DNA of 64,000 nt from assembly GCA_036768485.1 (NCBI GenBank), contig JAVLUZ010000150.1:1812164-1876163 (forward strand), given 5' to 3'. The notes under the pieces are model-generated. The model was not told where the DNA came from. It did no database searches and saw only the letters and a list, made by a program, of their open reading frames with translations. This DNA comes from Mermis nigrescens. Lineage: Eukaryota; Nematoda; Enoplea; Mermithida; Mermithidae. Below are positions 48,201 through 60,200 of the stretch, in pieces. The number at the start of each line of letters is the position of its first letter. The stretch's first letter is position 1. A program made the translations under genes and the position numbers.

Positions 48201-51200
48201 TTGGCTCAATGAGCGACGCGAACGGCTTTGGCTTTAAAAATACAAACACAAATTTTACGTCTACGTCTACGCATTTCGCCTATGCAATTATCGATCCAAA
48301 AAACTTGAGGGAATGGAAGCGTGGCAATGTTTCGGTTAATTCGCCGCAGTACGGAAAGCGCATTGAGAAATTGATAACAACGTCCTAACAGAGGCGCATT
48401 CAGGGGGGCCGCCTCTCAGTGGTCCAAAATAGTGCGCAAAATTAAGGATTTTTGAGCGATTTTTAGCGATTTTAGAGTTAAAACGGCTAATTTTTCCGCC
48501 CAAGTCAGGTTTTCGCCCCCCGCCCGCCACTGCATCCTAATCGTAGGAAATAAAGAAAAATACGATACGATTTAATTTCGATTAATGGAATTTAAATTAC
48601 GTGAATCTGTCGAAGTTTACGAAGATGGATGTTAAAAACACGAAAAAATTTAAAAAATATTATGAAATTGATTGCGAATGCTCATCGGAGTCTTTAAAAC
48701 CACCACTCGTAACGCTAAAAGGAGTCGAGAATGAACACCTGCGCATTTAGTGCGGGCGAATCGGCTTTTTTGGCCAACTCGACGAATTTCGGTATTTTCG
48801 CGAGCCAATTTTGGCGCTCCTGAGCCAAAAATTGGGCAACGTCGATGAGGCGCCGCTCCTGTTGCCGCCACAGCGTCAGTTCCTCGACGCAGGTGGCGAA
48901 TTTGCACAGCAACTGGGGCCAGCATCCCGTTTGCGTGTCCAGCCAATGGCACAACTTGGCCGGCGCGTCGCCGGCGAAAGGCCGAATGAGGCGCCAAAAA
49001 TTCGTCGCCTCGTTGAGGCGCCTGAGGAGGCCTTCCGATGAAAAACGCAACAAAAAAACGAACGAGTTCGTTTCTCACCTCAGCATGGCCAGCGAATAGT
49101 TGCACCGGTGAACGAACAATTTAATAGTATAATAACCGATACCGACCGAGGTAACGCATTCGTTGCAGCCAAAAAATAGCCGACATTTGCCCAACCCCAT
49201 ATATTCGCGAATAACGCTCGGCTCGTTGACCAAAGTACACCTAAAGAAGGATATAAAGGGGGTCCGAAAGCGACGCGCTCCGGCGCGATCCGGCCATTAG
49301 ACGTCCGGGCCCGGGCCCAGTTTTTAAAAGCCGGTCTCGGGCCCAAATAATTTTATTGAGCTTATTTAGAGAATAGTCGCGCGCGCTTTGCCGCCGATAG
49401 AGATTATTTCATTTAAAAAATGTAGACGACGTAATTATAAGCGCTAGAATGAGCTTGGCGGTGAAGGCACCACGCTAATACGATGAGACCGATTATTATT
49501 AGCCTATTATATTGTTGTTTATTACTCGCTCTCCGAGTAATTCCTTTTCTGCGCATTTACTTTCATTTCGTTAATGTTTATTTGCGCACACTGAATTAGC
49601 GTCTTCTCGCTAAATTATTCGTTTATTTCCACCATTTATATCAGACCGGGGTATCATAACCGGGTTTCAAATTATTATCTTTAGGAGTTTTAAAAAATTT
49701 TACAGTCTCCCGAATTATTTTCAATTAAATTTGGTTGAGACTAAACTTGTCAAAGCTTTACGCTCAGCGTAACGCGACTTTAGCCCGGGTTGAATTTCAC
49801 ATTTTCGCCTTAGTTTCAAAAGCTCAATTGCATCGCGATTTTTTCATAATGGATAAAAATATACGATCTGTACGCGACATAAATACTTTTTTCGCGATAG
49901 TATTGCGTACGTTTAAAAAATTTTCATTTTTAAGCATTAAGCTATATAATGAAATGGGGTTGTCAATATAAAATGCTAAATTTCTGAGTAATTTTTTAAT
50001 TTATCAGTAATTTCTTAATTTCTAATTAATTCCTAATGTCTAATCTTGATTTCTAAATTGCTTAATTTTCTAAGGTTCTCAGTTTGATCAAAATGTTTTC
50101 TGCTGTAAAAATAAAGAAAGCGGCGAATTTTCTACACAAAAAGAAAGAAAAATGCTCGAGTTTTCGCTTACCTACTGACCCTTACGCAGAACACTGGGAA
50201 TTAAGGGAATCGAAGACAAAAAAGTAAGGCAAAAAATTCGAAGTATTTTCACCAATTCTATTTCATTTATACTCTGAATACCGTTCAGCTTAATTTTTGG
50301 AGCTTCTTTCAATTTTTTCTTACGACACGAACTGTCGTCGTGCGCGATATCCAGAGCCACTGTTTTTTGTACGAAAATTTCGATTATTTTGTACAGTAGA
50401 AAATCGGTCAAAAACTACATACCTATATATACCTTGCGTGCAGAGGTCGCTCCATAAATCTTTGTAAGAGTCTCACAATCTTTGTCCAGTACAAAAGAGC
50501 GATCAGTTCAGCCATTTTAATGAGAATGAATAAATGATTAACTTCACGTTGCAAGAAACAGCGTTTTTAGATTTCGTTTTTTTCCGTTTTCAATCTTTGT
50601 CGGGTGTAGTAAAATAATAAGAATAGAAAATCTTACCACGAAATATCAAACATGCCCCTAGAGTAAATAGAAATTCAGAAAGGAGAAATTTTTGAAAATT
50701 TTTTGTTGCGTTTTCGCGATGTTTTGATGCCAATGAAAGTGTTCGATGAGAAACGTTGAAAGATGGTTTTTTCCGCCATACCGCCATTTTTAAGACCATA
50801 ATCTTGGACCCCCTACAGAATTTCGGCGCTGCCCACCTATGCTTACTACACGCAGAGCCCGGGCCCGGTGAGAAATTTCAATCATGCGCCCAGTTCGGTT
50901 TTTTGAGACCCGGTCATTCGCTACAGCACCAAAATTCTGGGGGGAGGAGTGTGCAAAGTTTTTCAAAGGTCAAAAAATTATCTTAAAAATGGAGGTTATT
51001 CATTGGCAGCAAAAAATTGCGAACAAAACAAAAAAATTACAAAAATTAAATACTTGGGGTATTTTGGTTGCTAGGGTGGGTGTATTCGGCCTTCTCGGGG
51101 GTGCATACCCCAAACCCCCACGCCGAGGTGTGACCCTGACTGAAGAGTAAGTTAAGCACGTACTGTCCGGCGATTTTCGTCTGACGAACGCTTTCTGCGT

Positions 51201-54200
51201 CCCTTTTTAAGGCCAGAAGCAATTTTTATATATTTTATATTTTTTATTTCTTATTTTTTCACATTTTTCAGTGTTGAAAAGCAATATAATGTAGTTGATG
51301 TAAACTAAAAAAGCTTGCAACATGCGATATCATTGCAAAAAAATCGTTTAGTTTAAAAGGCTATCTGACCATTTTAGTCTCGTTTGAATCAAACAAAAAA
51401 TCGTAATGCTAAATTTACTGATTTGGATATCCGAGATTCCACTCCCCTCTGCCTTGCGCATCTTTGAGTCGGCGTAGAAGAAAGAGTACCTACCTATAAA
51501 GTCCGAAAAATTAGTCAATTTTACGGGTGAATTTGACGATATTGCGATCACCGTAAGATCGTGTATGATGCGAGAGCAAATCAACCAGTGCGCTACGTAC
51601 ATGGTGATTTTAAAAATGCAAAAAAAGTTTGCAACTTCAACGAAGAGTAACATAGGCCAACTTACAGTTAACAATAATCAATTCTAGGAAGCCGGCTTCC
51701 AGTAACCGCTGAAGCATTCGTCTTCGTCGCGACCGACTTTATAAGAAATTTATATCTTAGATATACTTCTTACCAAAAAATTAGCAAGCTCTCATAAATT
51801 AAAATTGACTAACGCTGAAATTTAAGTTCACAAATTTAAATATTCTAAATAAAATTTATGAATTTCAATTTCCCGAGTAATTCATTTGCCGGAAATGTTA
51901 CACGCGACTTAAGAAATTCGTATTGAAAATATCCCGTCCATCATTTCGATTATATTAAAAAACATAGAAAAAGCCTAGCCTCGATCCGCCACGAACGTGA
52001 TAAACACGTACATATTTGGAATACGTTAGTCTATTGCATTCCAAACGGCCCATTTTCGCTCTACGGCTTATTACTGTAGGAGAGTATATTACGGTTACGT
52101 TGTTGCGGCAGTCTGTCATATTAAAGCAGCCGGCTGTCACGAGAGCGTAAGTGATGTTGCCATTTGAGCAGTGAAAATCTATTACGTAATAAGACTTAGC
52201 GAAAAACGGGCCGTTTTCAATGGAACAGACTATAGTTCGTTATTCACATACGTATAGTATGTGTCACACCGCAGTCTACTCACTTTCTAAGTATATCGAG
52301 CATATTGCCAGGCAGCATTACGCTATTGCGCCTAATTTCGCTCAGCCATAGATCCAATTCCAGATTCGAATGAGCGAAATGACACTTTTGAAAATTCGGA
52401 CAAAACCTGGGCGCATGAGCGCACAATTGACAAGGACCGCCGCCGAGATTCTTTAAATGAGTAAATCTACAGTTTTAACGCTTCACAGTAAACATAAGAA
52501 GCACAAACATAAATTTATAAATAACAGCTGAAAATTCAAATATATAAGGCTACATTCCGATTTGACAGGTCATAACTCCAGCTGAGGTTAACATGAAACT
52601 TTCGGACTGGCTGCATTAGCTAGATGAAAGTCTCTTCTTTCAAAACGTGTTAAAAAATTCAGCACAGATGTCAACGTCTCGGGCGGTACGGTAATTTGTT
52701 TACACCCTACTTTATTATTGTTCAACGCGAATGACATAAATGGTCCTGCCATTAGTTTGCACCCTCTTTTGACAATATCCAAAAATTTTGCACTCAGTAG
52801 GACGCGTATCTATTCCGATGGTAAAAAAAGGTGCAGTAATGTCATACCAGTCAAAAAATCTAGGGTTGATGGTTATACTTAGTGGCGGATCTAGGATTTT
52901 CCTAAGGGGAGGGGGCGGTGTCCCAACTTTTCCAAAAACAATCAAACATAGATCCAAAAATTTACCCTTAACCCGCGAAATAGCGTTTTTTCGGTTTTAC
53001 ATCGCATACTTTTACATAAAATCACTTTTGACGCAATATTTTTTAAAAAATTTCAAAATTTTAGACAATTTTGTGCGAAAAAAATCATAAAATTTCTTTA
53101 AGGTTAACTAATCTCTGGCGCTAAGTGCCAGAAAATTTGTGAAATTAAGGCGGATAGACGTCTAGAAGCATAATTTACTGCTTGATTTCCTGTATTTATA
53201 GCATTTGATGCGAAACATCGAAAGTTTTAATTTAAAATAAGAATAAAACCATGCAAAAATAGCTGTTGCTGCTGTTAAAATTGTTTTGAAAGTCACATGA
53301 AAAGAAAATGGATTCCTTCCAGGCAGTGTTTTTTTGTACGAGGTGCGTTTGTACATGTACAAAGATGGTCCCTGAATGTCTTTGTACATTTTGTACACAC
53401 AAACTTTTTGGTTTTATGGGATAGAACAGTAGCGACTTTAGTGTGGTAAAAACAGAGTTGTTCGACCTTTGGTACCGTATTTGGGCTAATTCCTGGTTTT
53501 ATGACGGCAAAAATCATTAAAAATTGTCATTAAAACGGCGCGAAGCACCGAAAAATTTGACAGGTTTCCATTTCGAAATGCGAGTTTCTGGTATTATAAA
53601 GATATCTGGGACACGCAATTACTCATTTCGGCGTAAAGCTCCGAAAATTTTCCGCTAATTTCAGAACCTCTTTTGCAGTTTTTGTCTTTCCTAAAATCTT
53701 TGTACATGTACAAAGACGGTCCCAAAAAGTCTTTGTACATAGAGAAAAATCTTGGCCGAACACAAAAAACCGTGATTTCAGGTCACCAAGAAGGTAGATA
53801 AATGTGATACGCGCCGGAAACATTTGAGAAATTATGGTCACTGACGGACAAAAATCATTGCAAATTGCATATCCATTGTTTATCTCGCCAAAATTTTTGG
53901 CCAATCGGGGGGGGGTGCCCCCCGCCCCGCTTAAATCCGCCGCTGGTTATACTAAACGTTTCCCTCCGTGATCGATTTCAACGCATATGTACGTACCAAA
54001 GAGTTACTAGCGGCGTGCCATAAAACAGCCCTTTAAGTCCTACTCTGTTTTTGATATATGTTAACGATGTATTTGATTATGCCGCGAATATTAGTATATT
54101 CTACGTGTTCGCGGACGATATTATAAATTTTAGACGTTCATGAGACAACGTTTCTCTGTAATTTCGCTTAGACGATATTTCACACGGGTCTAAATTTTTC

Positions 54201-57200
54201 AATAATTCCAACTTCTAAAACATGTGATTTTCATCTAAAAACTGATGCCAAAATAAACTACGTAAAGCGTAAGCGAACGGCGCAAAATGGCAATGAAAAC
54301 AGTAAATAGACCTGTCGGGAGCGAACGCGTTCCCAGTGACAATGTTCGGCTTGTTTGCTCCTGTCGCGGCACAAAACCAAGTCCATTGGACACCGGTGGG
54401 GTGGAAATTTGACCCTTTTCGAAATGGGGTCGTGGCACGCATTACACGCCAAGCAAAATTCGTACGAAATGACCAAAGGAAGCATTTTGTATAAATTTAG
54501 CACCGCTTAAATCAAAACAATATTCAACGATAATCGTAAACGAATAATTTAGCGAAACGGCGTATAATGAAATAGGCGAGAAACGCGCCAACGAATTTTT
54601 CCAATTAAAAATTTTCGAAATTAGTCGCAAGAATAAAACAATTTCGGTTAATTGCGGTAATACGACGAAAGGTCAAATGTGCCCTTTTTTTCATATCCGG
54701 CGCTTTGGCAATTCAGCTATGCGAATTTAAGGGGAAGAGGGAACGATTAACGGCTCTTTCGCGCGAATTTCTTATAAATTACCGTAATTTTTATGATAGA
54801 GAAACGATTGAAATTTTCGAATTGAAGGCCTTGAAAATTTTTGATCGAATGACTGTTTTGTATCGAGTTAAGTTGCAATTCCGTGAGTTTATTTATTAGA
54901 ATTGTACCTTGAACAGATTTTTGATCGACTACTTTGGCGGGAAAGCAAGGTTGATCGGACCGGGAAGATGATCTCGAACCCACGCCGCGAACTTCATCCC
55001 ATTTCGCAACGGACGAAAAAACAGAATCTGAATACAAAAAAGGTTCAAGCGCTTAAAAAAACTAGAACGGACCATTTTCTAGCAACTTTAAATTTTCTGA
55101 CGAATTACAAAACCGCGTAATTAGTCGAATAATAAGATCTGCATCGAGGACCACATTTAGCCACATACGTACGCAGGGGCGGATTTAGAGGGTGGGCGGG
55201 GGGGGGGGGCGGGCACCCCCATTGGCCCAAAATAGTGCGCCGAATTAAGCATTTTTGAACGATTTTTAGCGATTTTCGGGTTTAAACGGCTAATTTTTCC
55301 GCCCAAGTCAGGGTTCCGCCCCCTTCAGGGATACCGCCCCCTTAGAAAAATCCAAGAACCGCCACTGTACGTATGTATATGCTCTTTCGGTGATTTTTTT
55401 ACCAAGCGCACTAAATCCAAACGCGTTACACGTATAAAGAATACAAAAGACAATGTGAGCGACCAATTAAAACATGGAAAGGGATATCTATCGTACGCGC
55501 ACGCGGTCAAAATTTATCGGGAGGGGGTAAACCGACTTTTCTTGGAGAGGGATAAATGAATAATTTTTTACCTAATTGATGTAAAATTTTGATAATTAAT
55601 TCGCCGTTTTATGGTTAAATTTGTGCGAAAACGAATAACAATAATGGCGATGGGATGATCCGTAACATCAAATAAATACGAAATATTATGTTGGAAAAGT
55701 ATCCGAATGAATGAATTTAACATTCCGCCGCTAAAAATATAAGTATTTGTACCTAAAATTATACCGTAAAACGTCGTTTGACGCTTTTACGCGGTTCGAG
55801 AGATATGTTCAGTCCCAGAACGGCTTGAGGGGGCGCGAGTATGCCTTTTCAAAGTTGCGACGGGGTGATCCGACACTCGTACACCCTCCTCACGGCGCGT
55901 ACGCGATATCTACGTATAAATAACCAAGGCGGACAACGAAGCAATAAGAACAATTTTAAAAGAAAGAGTCCGATCAATATATGCTCTTAAACCAAACGGA
56001 AAAAGATTTAAAAGAGTTGTCAACTTTAAAAGTAAATGAAAAAATAACCGTTTCGCGTGGAGCATGAAACGGTCGATCGATTATCGTCGACGTTCGAGTC
56101 GTTTTCGGCCAACGGCGAAACGCTACCCTCAAAACTCGGGCGCGGAGAATTTGGCCCTTAACGCAAATAAATATCGAAAATGTTTTGGAGAAAGATTATG
56201 AAAACTAGGAAAGATCAAAATGTGGCACTCGAATGAACCGGCGTGACCGACGCGTTAAAATTATAAGAAAAATAAATTTCATAAAACGAGATTACGAATC
56301 GCTTCGGCTAAAGGGAGAGTAAAGCCGGGAAAATACTATTTGGCCAGTAACCTACGAATTGAATTTTTGACTGAATAAACGCGCACGACTACGACTGCGC
56401 GTCTCAAAACCACTGAAGCACTTTAGGGGGGGCGCCTTTATTGCCCAAATATAGAGAGCGAGATAAAGAATGGATATGTAATACGCAATAATTTTTGGTT
56501 GTCGGTGATATAATTGTCTCAAATTTTTTGGGCGCTTAGCGCCGGGTAATATCTATTAATGACATTTCGTGATTTATTTTCTCGGGGATCGGGAAACCGT
56601 TTTTGCTAATGGAATAAGTTTCAAAACAATTTTAAGCTATTTCGGCATAGATTTCGTCTATTTTCGAGAATAACTTTTGAAAATTTTCAACGTTCCGCGT
56701 CGCAATGCAAAATCAAAATCGAGCAGTAAATCGAGCTTTTAAACGTCCTTCCGCCCAATTTTCTCAAATCTCCCACGCTGAATTCAAAGAAAGTTAATTA
56801 TTTTTGCGCACAAATAAGTCCAAAATTTTAAAATTTTCCGAAAAAATGTCGCGTCAATAGTGAACGTTAATAATAGTAGACAATGTAAAACAACGAAAAA
56901 CGCTATTTCGCGCGTGAAAGACGAATTTTTGAATCTATTGTTCGACCGCTTATCCGAAAAGTTTGGGTACCGCCGCCTTAAGAAAATCATAGATCGCACC
57001 GCTGCTTAAAACATCATGTACGTCATTTATACGAGTAGGATAGGCTAGAGCATTCGATGATTTGATTCAAAAAAGAATCTAATCAATTGCGAGAGACGCA
57101 GGCATGAGCTACTCCTGATCGAGAGGTTCTCTTGAAACAAAGTATCATACGAGTATGTAGCGGCGTTTTAGAAATCAGCTGCTCTCCGGAGCAACAATGA

Positions 57201-60200
57201 ATAAAATCATTAAAGCGGGAGAAGAAAGGGTAAGGTACTTGAGATTCATAGGAACTTGATTTTCTCTCGCATATAAGTTAAAACAATCTACAAACAGTGA
57301 ATCAAGGACACGAAAATACTTATGCATTACAAAATATCCTTTATCTAAAGCAGGCGCGGATTTAGGGGGCGGCGGGCCGCGGGGCGGCCGCCACTCCCAT
57401 TGGCGATGAATATTTGGCGAGATAAAGATTGGATATGCATTTGCAATGATTTTTGACCGTCAGTGACCATAATTTCTCGATTTTTCCGGCGCTACGCGCC
57501 GGATGATATCTATTAATGACATTCTTAAACTTTCTTTGGTGACCTGGAAGCAATTTTCTGTTCTATTTTTGCATAATTCTCTTCTATTTTCAATTGATAA
57601 ATTTCGATGTTTCGCATCAAATGCTATAAAAACAAGAAATCAAACAGTAAATCATGCTTCTAGACGTCTATCCGCCTTAATTTCACAAATTTTCGGCGCT
57701 ACGCGCCAGATTTCTGTAAAAGTCAGAGCAAATTTAATGATTTTTTTCGCACAAAACTTTCGAAAATTTCTAAATTTTCTGAAAAAATATTGCGTCAAAA
57801 GTGATTTTATGCAAAAGTATGCAATGTAAAACACCGAAAAACGTTATTTCGCGCTTTAAGGGCAAATTTTCTGACCTATTTTTGACTGTTTTTGGAAAAG
57901 TTGGGATACCGCCAGCTAGGAAAATCCTAGATCCACCACTGACCCAAAGTAGGCCGTCCTTCCATCTCTCACACGGGCATGGGGAGCGTGTGAGAGGGGT
58001 TTACTCCCCTTGAGCTTGGAAAAAACTGAAAGCTATATAGCCCTTTTAGCCGAAAAAGCATTGCTTAAATACGTGGTGGATCTAGGATTTTCCTGAGGGT
58101 GGGAGGGGGTGGCGGTATCTCTACTTTTCCGAACACAGTCAAAAAAAGGTCAAAAAATTTGCCCTTATCGCGCAAAATAGCGTTTTTTCGGTGTTTTACA
58201 TTGTATACTTTCACACAAAGTCACTTTTGACGCAATATTTTTTTCTCAAAATTTTAACATTTTCGACAATTTTGTGCGAAATCATTAAATTTCTATTGAG
58301 TTCAGGAAAATCTGGCGCGAAGCGCCGGAAAATTTGTGAAATTCAGGCGGATAGACCTCTAGTAGCAGGATTCACTGCTTGATTTCTTGCATTTATACCA
58401 TTTGATGCGAAACATCGAAGTTTTTTATTGAGAATAGAAGAAAACTATGCAAAAATAGCTTTTTGTGCTGTTAAAATTGCTTTGAAACTACATCAACAGA
58501 AAATGACTTCCCAGTCGCCAGGAAAGTAAATAAATATCATAAATAGGTATCATTCGGCGCGTAGCGCCGGAAAAATTTGAGAAATTATGGTCACTGACGG
58601 TCAAAAATCATTGCAAATTGCATATTCATTCTTATCTCGCCAAATATTTTTGGCCAATGGGAGGCGGCCGCCCCCCCCGCCCTTAAATCCGCCCCTGCTT
58701 ATATAGCTTATTTGGATCCAGAAAACTAGTTATATAATTTTTTAGGACTCAGAAACGTATCGTGTGAGTTCAGGAAATGCTAACAGTTGTTTTTCTAAAT
58801 TGCAAAAAGAATTGTAGCTATTTTCCTGACTTAGAAAAGGGCTAAATAGCTTTTACAGGGTCGAAAAAGGCTGTATAGCCATGGCTGTAGTTTCAAGAAG
58901 CTTTTTATTTGCCACAAATGCTTGAAAGAGATGGCTTTGAAGCGACCTCATCATTTTTTCGCAGCGGAATCGTTTTGGTACAGAGCATACAAGTTTCTGA
59001 TTTTCACCCCTCTTTGAAAGTTTGACCATGCGCACCTATGCATGCACGCAGGCCCGTATCCAGGATCCGGCGAAGATGAGTGAGGGGGAGCGGACCCAAC
59101 ATAAATTAGTCTATATCTCGGAAAATTCGCCAAGATACCTCGCAAAAACCGCATTTTTCGACGTTTTAGACATACATACTGTATCCATTAGAATCATAAA
59201 ATTCGAACTTTCTCGGAAAAGAATTTGTTACTCAAAAGGTTATAAAAAGTGTCATTTTTTGTCGCGCTTGAGCCAAAATTATATGGAAATTACATCATAT
59301 TTGCTGCGAAGCGTCGAAAATTTGAAGATTTGACGACAAGACATACGATTCTTCATCTTTACCGCGTATCACCTTACCCACCGAGAATTTTCTTTCAGCC
59401 GAGGGGGAAGCGCGCTACCGCTTCCGCTCCCTCAAAATACGGCTCCGCACGCATGTTCGTGTAACGGCTCAGATTATTGGAGGGGATCCCTCACTATTTA
59501 GCTCTTTCTAGGGGAGACAATTGACGTCCAATGTTTGGTCATACGTACGTGGCAAAAAACTATGGTCAAAAACTCAAGTTTTCGCAAAAAAGGAGGGTCA
59601 AGCATTTTGTGATTTCAGGTGTAGGGGATAACCTAGTTCGATTTGAGGAACCTACCCCGATAAATCTACCATGCCCAATCCGCATAACATGACCCTCTAA
59701 TCCCCATCCTAAATGTTGAAGTGTTATTTTAACGTTAGATATACGAGTGTGATTATTAAAATCAAAATTCCAATTAGCCATTTTATTCGAATGTATTTCA
59801 TCAATTTAGAACCCGTACTCAGTAGGACTAAAAATCAGGATTATTAATTAACTCAAAATCCCTCCAAATCCGGTAACGCCGCGCAATGTTAAACAATTGG
59901 CCAGATCCCAGAGAATAAGACGGAATTAGCGCCCAAATCTGATAAAAAATCAATGTTTTCTAAAAGCATTCGAAATCTTTGCCCCTAATAGCCGGTTATG
60001 ATAACTGGCGTTTAATTTGACGTTTTAAGATTTACGAACGCTTAGGATCAGGTTATGCCAGCAAGGCTTTAAATTGCAGCCTTTTCCACCTAAGTTATTG
60101 ACCCTAAATCAACACGCGCAGAGACAGCGGCGACCGAATTTGTTCTTTTGGCCTTCGATGGGTTACTTACTACGCAGAAAAAGTCGACTTTTCGGGAAAA

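Noticed and set aside
47890..48237. Plus-strand 115-residue frame
   Set aside because: Antisense shadow of the third CCCH exon of the ZC3H7-like gene.
48811..49105. Several overlapping frames on both strands
   Set aside because: Shadows of the exon 49021-48739; GC-rich coding DNA keeps other frames open by chance.
51505..51602. Possible extra ZC3H7-like exon on the minus strand with a gtaggt donor
   Set aside because: It would enter and leave in phase 1, but the flanking exons 52450-52284 and 49240-49079 already join cleanly in phase 2. No zinc ligands.
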